From positions 806,001-870,000 of the forward strand of contig NZ_CP085336.1 of NCBI RefSeq assembly GCF_020618475.1: a stretch of 64,000 bases of DNA, read 5' to 3'. Each line of letters starts with the position of its first letter. The first letter of the stretch is position 1. This stretch comes from Haladaptatus halobius. GTDB lineage: Archaea > Halobacteriota > Halobacteria > Halobacteriales > Haladaptataceae. Below the pieces are notes generated by a model. It saw only the letters and a list, made by a program, of their open reading frames with translations, did not search any database and had not been told where the DNA came from. Below, piece by piece: positions 28,388-37,386 of this stretch. A program made the translations under genes and the position numbers.

Positions 28388-30160
28388 TCACGTCGTCGTG
28401 TCGTACATCTGCCTGCTCGCACCGGCGGCGCCGAACTTCGGGATGCTGATCGACCGATAGGAGAACCGCTCGTCGGTGCGGTGATACACCGGCAGGAACG
28501 TCACGTCCTCCCAGTTCGCTTCCTCTATCTGGACGTACGCCCGATTGCGGGTTCGCTCCGCTTGGTCGGTGGGTGCGGGGTTGTTCTGTATCCGATTCCA
28601 CGCCTGCGTCGCTTGATTCGCTGCCTGCGTCCCCGACCAGTTCGTGTACGCCAACGGATCGGACTGCGAGGTGTCCGTCCGCGGCGGGTACAGCAGTTGC
28701 AGGAAGTTGTCCGGCGCGGGCCAGTCCATAATCCAGCCCAGCGTGTACGCTTGAAGATTCCCGCTCCGGCCGCGGTTGAGCAGAACCGAGAACGGAGCCT
28801 GCTCCAGTTGCAGGTCGATGTACGCCGCCTGAAGTTGGTCGCGCAGAATCTTGGCGATTTCCTGCCACGTCGTCGATTCGTAGGTCGTGAGCGTGAACTG
28901 GTACCGGTTGTTGTTCCCGTATCCCGCCTGCTCCATCACCTGTCGAGCCTGCTGGAGCTGCGTCTCGTCGTACCCGTAGGGGTAGTTGTTCTGCGCGTGT
29001 TGGTCATACGCGTTCGCACCGCCGGGGTAGATGCGCGGCGGCGTGAAGTGGTACGCGGCCTCCCCGCGCCCCTTGAACACTTGGTCGACCGCGACCTGTT
29101 GGTTCAGTGCGTAGGCCGCGGCCTGCCGTGCCGGTTTCTCGACTGTGCTCGTATTGAACCCGAGGTAGAAGGCGTTGATGGTCGGCACGGCGAGGTAGTT
29201 CATCGTCTCGCCGTTCTGCACCGGTCCGTAGGTGCCCGACTTGCGTCCGAGTTGGTCGGTGTTCTGGATGGTCACCTTACTCGGGTCGTACTGCGCCGTC
29301 GGAATCTGCTCGTTGAACCCGATGTCGGCGTTCTGGTTCATCAAGTAGGTGTAGGCGGCTTGGTCGTCCTCGATGATGCTCCACCGAACTCCGGCGACGT
29401 CGGCCCTTCCTCGGTGGTAGTTATCGAACCGCGTGACGACCGCCTCGTTGTTGCTGCTCCAGTGGTCGAACTCGAACGGTCCCGCGCCGATCGGATTGCT
29501 CGTGGCGAACCGCTGGTACGGCATCTCCCCCTGATAGCCCTGAACATCGCCGACGAGACCCTCCGGAATCGCCGCGAACGAGGTGTACGACAGCATCTCG
29601 AGGGTGGAGTGGAACGGCTCTTTGAGTTCCATCTCCAGCGTGTACTTGTCCCTCGCGTTGACCGCGAGCGACCCGGGTCGGTAGTTACCGTCGCCGTCCG
29701 TCTGGTGTCTCACCCCGATGGAGTCGAGGATGAAGTACGACCGCCGGGAGTTCTCCGAGGCGGCCAGTCGCTCCCACGAGTAGACGAAGTCCTGCGCCGT
29801 GACTTCCTTTCCGTTGTGGAACTGTGCACCCTGCTTCAGCGTGAACGTGTACGTCGTGAAGTTGTCCGACACTTCCTGACTCTCGGCCAGCAGGTTCTCG
29901 ACCGCAATCTTCCCCTCCGGATAGTTCATCAGCGGGTCGAACACCTGCTGGATGACCGTCCCCGAGGCGGTGTCCGTCGCCTTTATCGGGTCGAGGGTAC
30001 TCATCGTGGAGTTGATAAGTTGGAGCGTCCTATCGCTTCCCTGTTGGTTCGACTGCTGAGCACCGCTCGTACCGGCCATACCGGTGAGCGCAACAGCAGA
30101 TGCCGCACCCCCCGTCGCCTTCAAAAAGCGTCGCCGCGTGACGTTTGATTTCTCTGACAT
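28388..30160 (-). CDS. ABC transporter substrate-binding protein, family 5 (peptide/oligopeptide)
   Basis: 590 residues from ATG 30160. The signal is twin-arginine: VTRRRFLKATGG then an Ala/Val/Gly-rich stretch. The mature part shows the SBP_bac_5 pattern: DPIKATDTASG, a YTFTLKQGAQFHNGKEVTAQDFVYSWER region, and a C-terminal YHRTDERFSYR segment. It should capture peptides or similar solutes outside the cell for an ABC importer. No permease or ATPase gene is adjacent, so it is an orphan or depends on a transporter elsewhere. It lies next to the HxlR gene, converging with it. Confidence 0.9.
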   Translation of the reverse strand: MSEKSNVTRRRFLKATGGAASAVALTGMAGTSGAQQSNQQGSDRTLQLINSTMSTLDPIKATDTASGTVIQQVFDPLMNYPEGKIAVENLLAESQEVSDNFTTYTFTLKQGAQFHNGKEVTAQDFVYSWERLAASENSRRSYFILDSIGVRHQTDGDGNYRPGSLAVNARDKYTLEMELKEPFHSTLEMLSYTSFAAIPEGLVGDVQGYQGEMPYQRFATSNPIGAGPFEFDHWSSNNEAVVTRFDNYHRGRADVAGVRWSIIEDDQAAYTYLMNQNADIGFNEQIPTAQYDPSKVTIQNTDQLGRKSGTYGPVQNGETMNYLAVPTINAFYLGFNTSTVEKPARQAAAYALNQQVAVDQVFKGRGEAAYHFTPPRIYPGGANAYDQHAQNNYPYGYDETQLQQARQVMEQAGYGNNNRYQFTLTTYESTTWQEIAKILRDQLQAAYIDLQLEQAPFSVLLNRGRSGNLQAYTLGWIMDWPAPDNFLQLLYPPRTDTSQSDPLAYTNWSGTQAANQATQAWNRIQNNPAPTDQAERTRNRAYVQIEEANWEDVTFLPVYHRTDERFSYRSISIPKFGAAGASRQMYDTTT

Positions 30161-30658
30161 CCGGAAGGAGTACACGAGCGTCGAACATATGTAACTAATC
30201 ATTGGTATGTAGAGTGAAAGTCGTTGCAAAAAGTGAGGACTACGAAATATATTCTAAGTTTTGTGTAGAAATCGATGTCATAGAACCACCACAGATATCA
30301 GCAACGAAAGTTCCGGGAGCATTGTGTCAAGAATCAACAATGGAAGGATCGAATCCCGAAAGCAGTCGTTTCCGGCGAAGGTCGTATGCGAGTTGTAGCG
30401 CGCCCTCGATTCCGTCCGGCACCGACGTCGAAACTGAGTTCGGAAACGGGACGATTCCGCCTCGCGAAATGTATCCGACATGAGGAAACGAACGAAAACA
30501 GAACGAACTGACCGAAATCGAAAAAGTAAACGAGATTACCACCACGTTTCGAGGTCGGTTGAGGGTACGTTCCGACGGAAACCGTCGAAGGAAAAACTCC
30601 GACGGGTTGCAGGCCGGCAAACGACAACTATTCGGCGCGTCCGTCCCGAGAATCGAAC
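30161..30658. other. AT-richer intergenic region
   Basis: About 500 bases with lower GC than the flanks, holding no convincing coding frame: the short frames present are Ser/Arg/Phe-rich and start mid-region. It contains the divergent control regions of the substrate-binding protein gene and hemH. No repeat or RNA gene was recognised. Confidence 0.5.
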
Positions 30659-31708
30659 ATGACTACTGGCGTCGTCATGCTCAATTTTGGAGAACCGTCC
30701 GAACCGACGCGAGAGAGCGTCCTCGGCTATCTGGAGCGCATCTTCATGAACAACGCCGACCTCGAAGGCGATACCACCCAGGAGGAAGCGCGAAAACGCT
30801 CCCGGCAACTGGCCGAACGTCGCGCTCCAGGCCTCATCGAGGAGTACGAGGAGATCGGTGGGTCGCCGCTCGACCCGCAGGCAAAAGCGCAGGCGGAGAC
30901 GCTGGAGGCCGAACTCGACGCTCGTGGGTTCGACGCGACGACCTACGTCGGGAAGCAGTTCACGGAACCGTTCATCGCGGACGCGATCGAACGGGCGCGC
31001 GAAGACGGCGTGGACGAACTCGTCGGACTCCCCGTCTATCCGCTCTGCGGCGCTTCCACGACCGTCGCATCGCTCGAAGAACTCGCGGACGCGGTCGCGG
31101 AACGCGACTGGGACGTTCCGGTACACGAGATAACGGGCTGGCACCGACATCCGACGTACAACCGGATTCGAGCCGACAACGTCCGGACGTACGCCGACGA
31201 CGTGGGACTCAATCTCGCGGACGACGGCACCGAACTGCTCTTTTCCGCGCACGGGACGCCCACCCACTATCTCGACGAGGGAAGTCGCTACGACCGGTAC
31301 GTCGAGGAGTTCTGCGACGTGATGGCGAGCGAACTCGGCGTCGAATCGTACTCGCTCGGTTTCCAGAATCACGGCAACCGCAAGATTCCGTGGACCGAAC
31401 CCGAGGTCGAGGACGTCGTCACCGATATCGATGCGGAGCGCGTCGTGGTCGAACCCATCAGCTTCATGCACGAACAGAGCGAGACGCTGTCGGAACTGGA
31501 CGACGATCTCCGCGAGGACGCGGAAGCCGTCGGACTCGACTTCTACCGCGTCCCGGTTCCACACGACAACGAGCGATTCGCTGGCGTCCTCGCGGACCTC
31601 GTGGAGCCGTTCGTCGCCGGCTTCGACCCATCGTACTACCAGTTCCGCCAGTGTCGGTGTAAGGATTCCCCGGACACGATGTGCCTGAACGCTCCCTTCG
31701 GCCGATGA
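30659..31708 (+). CDS. hemH: ferrochelatase
   Basis: 349 residues. MTTGVVMLNFGEPSEP is the usual ferrochelatase start; the SAHGTPTHYL segment carries the catalytic His and HEQSETLSEL the catalytic Glu. The last 30 residues hold a Cys-rich tail (CRCKDSPDTMCLN) that could ligate an iron-sulfur cluster as in some ferrochelatases. It inserts Fe2+ into proto- or coproporphyrin. The stop overlaps the next gene by four bases (ATGA), so hemH and the oxidase are translationally coupled. Confidence 0.93.
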   Translation: MTTGVVMLNFGEPSEPTRESVLGYLERIFMNNADLEGDTTQEEARKRSRQLAERRAPGLIEEYEEIGGSPLDPQAKAQAETLEAELDARGFDATTYVGKQFTEPFIADAIERAREDGVDELVGLPVYPLCGASTTVASLEELADAVAERDWDVPVHEITGWHRHPTYNRIRADNVRTYADDVGLNLADDGTELLFSAHGTPTHYLDEGSRYDRYVEEFCDVMASELGVESYSLGFQNHGNRKIPWTEPEVEDVVTDIDAERVVVEPISFMHEQSETLSELDDDLREDAEAVGLDFYRVPVPHDNERFAGVLADLVEPFVAGFDPSYYQFRQCRCKDSPDTMCLNAPFGR

Positions 31709-32970
31709 CGGTCGGTATCGTCGGCGCCGGCATCACGGGACTCGCGCTCGCCCACCACCTCGACAAGGGGGAAGTGGAGTACGTCGTTCTCGAAGCCGAC
31801 GACGAACCCGGCGGCGTGATTCGGAGCGGGCGCGTCAATGGCTACCTGCTGGAGTGGGGACCACAGCGGTTACGGCGGACGAACCCGGTGGACGAACTCA
31901 TCACCGACCTGGGACTGGACGACGAGGTCATCGAAGCTGGGGACACGAAGCTGTTCGTCTACGCGAACGGCGCACTCCGTCGAGCCCCGTTCTCCATCGA
32001 GGAGTTCGGCCACACCGACCTGCTGTCGTGGCGGGGTAAACTGGACGTGTTGAAGGAACCGCAAACGGCTCCGGCGGAGCCCGACGAAACCGCCGCCAAG
32101 CTGTTCACCCGAAAGTTCGGCGAGGAAGTCTACGAAAACCTCCTCGGTCCGCTGTTCGGCGGGACATACGGTTCCGAACCCGAGCGGATGCCGGTCGAAC
32201 ACGCGCTTTCGGGAGTGATGAAACTGGAGCAGAAGTACGGTTCCCTGCTCGAACCGGCCCTGAAGCGGGCGATGGCGGGCGGCACGTCCGCACCGGCCAT
32301 CTCCTTCGAAGAGGGGGTGCAGACGCTCCCCGAAACCCTGTACGACGCCCACGCGGAGAACGTCCGCCTCGAAACGCCCGTCACTGAGGTTCGAGAAACC
32401 GAGGACGGTTACGTCCTCGAAACCGACGCCGAGGAGTTCGCGGTGAACGAGGTGGTCGTCACCACACCTGCGGCCGTGAGCGCCGACTTGCTAGCAACCC
32501 TCGCGCCCACCGCAGCAAGCGCCCTCGAGCGTCTGAACTACAATCCGCTCGCGCTGGTGCATCTCCGCGCCGACTGCGACCGGGACGGATTCGGCTATCA
32601 GGTGCGCAACGACGAGGGCCTCGACACGCTCGGCGTCTCGTGGAACGCGAGCATGTTCGGCCGGGACGGGGTTTACACCGTCTTCCTCGGCGGGATGAGA
32701 AATCCCGAACTGGTCGAAGAGGACGACGAGACCCTCGGCAGTATCGCAGCGACGGAGTTCGAGAAGGTGATGGACGCAGAGGCGGACGTGCTGAACGTTG
32801 CCCGCCTCCGACGCGGGTTCCCCGCCTACGACACCTCGTGGGACGCACTCGACGAAGTGCGGATGCCCGAAGGAGTCCACCTCGCCACGAACTACACCGC
32901 CCGGATGGGCGTGCCGAGTCGGATCCGCGAAGCCCGGCAGTTGGCCGAGTCGCTGGCGAATCGGGCGTGA
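31705..32970 (+). CDS. hemG: protoporphyrinogen (or coproporphyrinogen) oxidase, FAD-dependent
   Basis: 421 residues from ATG 31705. The N-terminus VGIVGAGITGLALAHHL is an FAD Rossmann motif, followed by EADDEPGGVIRSGR (the GG...R FAD contact) and a central GPQRLRR. The C-terminal HLATNYTARMGVPSRIREA is the FAD-binding tail of HemY-type oxidases. It takes six electrons from the porphyrinogen using oxygen. Together with hemH and hemE it forms a late-heme cluster; whether the substrate is proto- or coproporphyrinogen is not decided by sequence. Confidence 0.88.
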   Translation: MTVGIVGAGITGLALAHHLDKGEVEYVVLEADDEPGGVIRSGRVNGYLLEWGPQRLRRTNPVDELITDLGLDDEVIEAGDTKLFVYANGALRRAPFSIEEFGHTDLLSWRGKLDVLKEPQTAPAEPDETAAKLFTRKFGEEVYENLLGPLFGGTYGSEPERMPVEHALSGVMKLEQKYGSLLEPALKRAMAGGTSAPAISFEEGVQTLPETLYDAHAENVRLETPVTEVRETEDGYVLETDAEEFAVNEVVVTTPAAVSADLLATLAPTAASALERLNYNPLALVHLRADCDRDGFGYQVRNDEGLDTLGVSWNASMFGRDGVYTVFLGGMRNPELVEEDDETLGSIAATEFEKVMDAEADVLNVARLRRGFPAYDTSWDALDEVRMPEGVHLATNYTARMGVPSRIREARQLAESLANRA

Positions 32971-33050
32971 GTTTATAACCGAGAACGGAACCAGTTCGTT
33001 CCGGTGATACGATGACGTAGCGTCCTACAGTCTCGTTCCGACTGCGCTCC

Positions 33051-34055
33051 CTATCGCTCGACTTCCTTCGCCGTCTCCACGAACACCTTCGCGTTCTCCA
33101 CCGGCGTCGTCCGGTCGATACCGTGGCCGAGATTCAGGACGTGTCCCGAATCGCCCGCCTTTTCGATGACCTCACGGGTCTTCCGCCGGACGAACTCGGG
33201 ATCGCCGAGCAGGTACGATGGGTCGAGGTTACCCTGCACGGGCGTTTCGCCGAGTTCCGCTCGCGCGTCGGCCATATCGACCGTCCAGTCGAGTCCGACC
33301 ACGTCCGCGCCCGATTCCGCCAGCAGATCGAGTTTGCCGCCGGGATGGCGCACGAAGACGATAGACGGTACGTCGATGGCATCGAAGATGCGCCGGTGGA
33401 GCGGCAGCACGAACTCCCGGTAGTCGTCGGGGGTCAGCACGCCCGCCCACGTGTCGAACACCTGCACCACGTCCGCACCGCGTTCGACCTGATAGGCGAC
33501 GTACTCCTCCACGACGCCGGTGAACGCTTCGAGCAGGTCGCGGAACGCCTCCGGATGATTCGCCCGGAATCGACGGATTGGCTTGCGAGAGGTGGGTTCG
33601 TCGCCCACGACGTAGGAAGCGAGGGTGTACGGACCGCCGGCGAAGCCGATGATGCTGGTTCGGTCGCCGACGCTCTCCCGTAGTCGTTCGAGCAGTTTCC
33701 CAACGTAGTCAATGTCGGAGGCCACGTCGCCCGCTTCCGCGGGAACGTCGTCGGGGCCGGTCACGGGGTTCGAGACGACGGGGCCGACGCCACTCTCGAT
33801 GCGGTAGTCGAAGCCGAGCGGTTCGAGGACGGTGAGGATGTCGGAGAACATGACGAGACCGTCCGGTTCGAACAGTTCCCACGGGAGCAGGGTGATTCGT
33901 TCCGCCACCTCGGGCGTCTTGATCGCCTCCTTGAACGTGTATCGTTCGCGGATGTCGCGGTACTCGGGGATGTACCGTCCGGCTTGTCGCATCAACCAGA
34001 CGGGGGGACGCTCGGTGCGTTCGCCTCGCGCCGCGCGAACCAACAGGTCGCTCAT
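33051..34055 (-). CDS. hemE: uroporphyrinogen decarboxylase
   Basis: 334 residues. Signature PPVWLMRQAGRYIPEYR (residues about 17-33) holds the conserved Arg residues; MFSDILT follows, and GFAGGPYTLASY, VFDTWAG (Tyr/Asp region), GLDWTVD, GNLDP and LNLGHGID complete the family pattern. It removes four acetate carboxyls from uroporphyrinogen III to give coproporphyrinogen III. Convergent with the oxidase gene, it shows that this archaeon has a bacterial-type late heme route rather than only the siroheme-dependent one. Confidence 0.95.
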   Translation of the reverse strand: MSDLLVRAARGERTERPPVWLMRQAGRYIPEYRDIRERYTFKEAIKTPEVAERITLLPWELFEPDGLVMFSDILTVLEPLGFDYRIESGVGPVVSNPVTGPDDVPAEAGDVASDIDYVGKLLERLRESVGDRTSIIGFAGGPYTLASYVVGDEPTSRKPIRRFRANHPEAFRDLLEAFTGVVEEYVAYQVERGADVVQVFDTWAGVLTPDDYREFVLPLHRRIFDAIDVPSIVFVRHPGGKLDLLAESGADVVGLDWTVDMADARAELGETPVQGNLDPSYLLGDPEFVRRKTREVIEKAGDSGHVLNLGHGIDRTTPVENAKVFVETAKEVER

Positions 34056-34149
34056 GCCCCCAGATTGGTCGGTGCGCGTCTAAACGTTTCGAAGGCCCGC
34101 AGATTCAAGCCCCAGTCCGTGGTACGAAAACGTCACGCGAGGGTAGCGA

Positions 34150-35583
34150 ATGCGCGTACTCATCGTTCCGGAGGTGTACCGGCTGGATGACGCGAGCAGC
34201 AGCGGAACGCTCAACGACGCCGTGTCGTGGGTCGGACAGTGGCTACGCCGTGACGAGACGATACACGTCTACTGGCTGCTCCCGCCCCGCGAGCGAGCGA
34301 ACTACGACGAGAGCGACGTGTTGGCCGACCGCGAGCGAGTGACGCTCGTCGAGGCGGAACCGTTCATGGCCGACCATCCGCGCCGATCGATGTTCACCGA
34401 GAACGGCTACACGGAAGACCAGTTGACGGCGCTCGAAGCGGCCATCCACAAGCAAGGGGCGTACGTGGACGTGGTCGTAGACCAACTACGAACGGGACGG
34501 TTCACGCTCAAGAAGTGGTTACTCGACTACACCGACCACTGGGCGGCGCAAGTTCGACCGTTCGACGTGGTGGCGAACGTCCACGACCTCCAAGTGCCGT
34601 TCAAGTATCGGTTCTGTCGCTACCGCGACGCCTACCAAATGCGGATGGAGCTCTGCGGAACCGCGTTCGCGGACGGTATCTGGTTCACGGCGGGGATAGA
34701 CGCGGCGGCGTTTCGAGAGCATGCGAGCGAGTTCCTTCGACAGGACGTTGTCGAATCCACGCTCGACGGGGCGATAGAGAGCGGAAGCCCCGTCGAATTC
34801 GACGAGTTCGAGGAACGATACGGCGACGAACCAGAGTGGCTCCACGTCGCGGGGTCGCTGTGGTCGAAGAAACACGCCGACGACGTGTTGGCGGTCGCTG
34901 AGACGCTCTACCGCGAGTTTGGCGTTCGGACGCTGATGACGAGCATGGAACCGATTCCGGACGAGTACCGACGCCGCGAGTGGGTGGACGTCCACTCCAA
35001 GGCGTCACGCGAGACGTACGAGTGGGCGCTCGAAACGGGGGATATCGCGGTCTGCGCCAGCGAGTACGAGACGATGGCCCGGACGCCGTTCGAGCAAGCC
35101 GCCAGCGGACAGGTGCTCCTCCTGCGCGACGAGCCGTGGATCTACGACTGCGTCCCCGAGAAACACTCGCTCGTCGCCGACGCGGATTCGCTCGAATCGC
35201 TCGCGGTGTACGCCGTAGAGCACTGGGACGAAGCAGTGGCGGCGAACCGGGGACTGGTCGAGTACGCGAAGGAGATCCGCAGCCCGGAACGCTGCGGTCA
35301 CCGGACGCTCCGCGACCTCCGGAGTAGAGTCGAGTCGAAGGTCGAACGGTACACCCTCGGCGGTGGGGACGCCGCCGTCGAGCGAGCGTTGGAGGACGAA
35401 CCGGCGGTCGAAATGGACGCCCTCGCCGAGCGAACCGCCGAATTCACCGACGACGGTAGGCCGGTCACCGCCCGCGAGTCGTACGCTCGCACTGACCTGC
35501 TGTACGCGCTTCGCTCGCTCGGATACGAAGACTGCGGGAATCCAGGGACGCCGACGTTCCGTCGAACCGGCCGGTGGACATAA
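34150..35583 (+). CDS. GT-B-type glycosyltransferase-like protein
   Basis: 477 residues. The layout (MRVLIVPEVYR at the start; a second Rossmann-like half beginning EPEWLHVAGSLWSKKHADDVLAVAE; and an acidic SEYETMARTPFEQAASGQVLLL strand near residue 310) resembles GT4-type transferases. Residues after about 420 form a small helical domain (ARESYARTDLLYALRSLGYED). Similar proteins occur in haloarchaeal viruses and plasmids. It is followed 25 bases later by a phage-type protein, so the pair may come from a mobile element. Donor and acceptor unknown. Confidence 0.6.
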   Translation: MRVLIVPEVYRLDDASSSGTLNDAVSWVGQWLRRDETIHVYWLLPPRERANYDESDVLADRERVTLVEAEPFMADHPRRSMFTENGYTEDQLTALEAAIHKQGAYVDVVVDQLRTGRFTLKKWLLDYTDHWAAQVRPFDVVANVHDLQVPFKYRFCRYRDAYQMRMELCGTAFADGIWFTAGIDAAAFREHASEFLRQDVVESTLDGAIESGSPVEFDEFEERYGDEPEWLHVAGSLWSKKHADDVLAVAETLYREFGVRTLMTSMEPIPDEYRRREWVDVHSKASRETYEWALETGDIAVCASEYETMARTPFEQAASGQVLLLRDEPWIYDCVPEKHSLVADADSLESLAVYAVEHWDEAVAANRGLVEYAKEIRSPERCGHRTLRDLRSRVESKVERYTLGGGDAAVERALEDEPAVEMDALAERTAEFTDDGRPVTARESYARTDLLYALRSLGYEDCGNPGTPTFRRTGRWT

Positions 35584-35608
35584 TTCGGGAGCGGACGTAG
35601 ATTTCGCC

Positions 35609-36133
35609 GTGGTCAACGCGTTCTGGTTGGACAGGAATTTAGAACGGGCGGCCCGATGGCTCGTCGACCGTCACGTCACGAGCAGTGTCTTCGAGTGCTC
35701 GATGGTGTTGACGACGGCGGCACAGCTTCGCGGATACGAGGGCGAGGAACTGTACTTTACTCACCCCGACCATCCGCTGACGCGGTGGGCCACGCAGGCG
35801 CTCGAAAACTGGGAGTATCTCCGCAAGTACACGGCCTGCGCTCACGACGAGTGGCGATATCGCTGGAACCACGCGGAGGACGAGTTCCACGGCTCGTGGG
35901 CGACCGTCCGCCGACTCGACGACGACCGGGTCGCGGCGCTCGACTGGCCGGGGGCGCCCGGTGACCCACCGCAGGTGACGGGTAAGTGGAAGGCGGACGA
36001 CTACATGGATGCGTACCGACTCTACTACGCCAACGAGAAGCGCGACCTGTTCCGGTGGGCGAAAGACCGCGAACCACCGCCGTGGCTGTCGGCGTACACG
36101 TTCCCCGAGGGACCGGACTCTCATCCGTACTGA
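35609..36133 (+). CDS. phage-type conserved protein
   Basis: 174 residues from GTG 35609. The pattern VVNAFWLDRNLERAARWLVD, then RHVTSSVFECSMVLTTAAQL, THPDHPLTRWATQALENWEYL, and a C-terminal AYRLYYANEKRDLFRWAKDR then PPPWL matches an uncharacterised family widespread in phages and bacteria. The start xNxFxLDxDPxxAAxxxxDxHV is the hallmark. Function is unknown; some members are annotated as pyrimidine-dimer glycosylase-like on weak similarity, which I do not assert here. It lies just after the glycosyltransferase-like gene. Confidence 0.65.
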   Translation: MVNAFWLDRNLERAARWLVDRHVTSSVFECSMVLTTAAQLRGYEGEELYFTHPDHPLTRWATQALENWEYLRKYTACAHDEWRYRWNHAEDEFHGSWATVRRLDDDRVAALDWPGAPGDPPQVTGKWKADDYMDAYRLYYANEKRDLFRWAKDREPPPWLSAYTFPEGPDSHPY

Positions 36134-36171
36134 CGGCGAGTCGGGAATTCAGTGGTTGAACCGCGACCGCG

Positions 36172-37308
36172 CTACCGGCTCTCGACGGGCGTCCACGTCC
36201 GACCGGTCTCCCCGACGTATCGGGCCCGAGGGCGAACGATCCGGTTGTCTTCGAGTTGTTCGAGACAGTGGGCCGTCCAGCCGCCGACGCGCGAGACGGC
36301 GAAGGTGGCTGTAAAGAGATCGCGAGGCACGCCGATGCCGTTCAGGAGGACGGCGGTGTAGAATTCGACATTCGTCTGCAGGGAGAGGTCCGGTCTGCGC
36401 TCCGCCAGCACGTCCACGGCGGTTCCCTCGAATTCGCGCGCGATTTCGAAGAATGCCGAGTCGCCGTCGTCCGCGTAGAACCGCTCGGCGGCGTCCGACA
36501 GCACCTCCGCTCGCGGGTCGCGCACCCGGTAGACGCGGTGGCCGAAGCCCATCAGTCGCTCCCCGGCGTCGAGCGTCTCCGCGACGTACCCTTCGGGGTC
36601 GCCCGTCTCGCGGACGTCGAACAGCATGTCCAACACCGGGCCGGGAGCGCCGCCGTGGAGCGGCCCCTTCAGTGAACCGACCGCTCCGGTGACCCCGGAG
36701 ATGACGTCGGATTCGGTCGAGACGATGGCGCGGGCGGTGAACGTCGAGGCGTTCAGCCCGTGGTCGACGACCGTGTTGAGGTACGTCTCTAGCCCTCTTG
36801 TCGCCGCTTCGCTCGGTTCCTCGCCGGTGAGCATGTAGAGGTAGTTCACGGCGTGGTCGAGATCGGAACGCGGGTCGATCGGCTCCGCTCCCGTTCGGCA
36901 TCGCCAGTAGGTGGCGACCACGGTCGGGAGTTGCGCGACGGCGACGAGGGCGTCCCGCTCCGGGTTCTCGCCGTCGGTTCGGGCGAGGGTAGCGCTCGCC
37001 GCGCCCATCCGGAGGGCGTCCATCGCCGGTTGCCCTCGGTCGGCGGCTTCTCGGAGTAGATTCCGCGTCTCGGCCGAAATCGTGCGGTACTCGCGCAGGT
37101 CGGCCCGGAGATCGTCGAGTTCGTCCGCCGTCGGCAGGCGGTCGTTCCACAGCAGGAAGACGGTCTCCTCGAACGTCGCGCTCGCGGCGAGTTCGGCGAG
37201 AGGGAAGCCACCGATGACGAGTTCCCCGGCCTCGCCGTCGATGGACGAGAGCCGCGTCTCGCCCGCGACGACATTCTCCAACCCCTTATCGACTGATGTA
37301 TCGTCCAT
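36172..37308 (-). CDS. citZ: citrate/2-methylcitrate synthase
   Basis: 378 residues. Family motifs: VVAGETRLSSIDGEAG start, LKGPLHGGAPGPVLDML (catalytic His) and GFGHRVYRVRDPR (second catalytic His). Where the catalytic Asp of citrate synthase usually sits in N-V-D-F-Y, this protein has N-V-E-F-Y (QTNVEFYTAV), a Glu variant. It condenses acetyl- or propionyl-CoA with oxaloacetate. The Glu variant also occurs in second citrate synthases; a main TCA enzyme may lie elsewhere. The gene converges with the phage-type gene. Confidence 0.85.
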   Translation of the reverse strand: MDDTSVDKGLENVVAGETRLSSIDGEAGELVIGGFPLAELAASATFEETVFLLWNDRLPTADELDDLRADLREYRTISAETRNLLREAADRGQPAMDALRMGAASATLARTDGENPERDALVAVAQLPTVVATYWRCRTGAEPIDPRSDLDHAVNYLYMLTGEEPSEAATRGLETYLNTVVDHGLNASTFTARAIVSTESDVISGVTGAVGSLKGPLHGGAPGPVLDMLFDVRETGDPEGYVAETLDAGERLMGFGHRVYRVRDPRAEVLSDAAERFYADDGDSAFFEIAREFEGTAVDVLAERRPDLSLQTNVEFYTAVLLNGIGVPRDLFTATFAVSRVGGWTAHCLEQLEDNRIVRPRARYVGETGRTWTPVESR

Positions 37309-37386
37309 GCAAAGAATCGGTCGGCCACCGCTTAGTAGGTTCGCTTTCCGGCACGAAGCTTCTGATTCGGGGGACGTCCGACGCTT

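Noticed and set aside
30161..30658. Possible small genes in the region upstream of hemH
   Set aside because: Short frames are Ser/Arg-rich, lack ribosome sites and known domains; no support.
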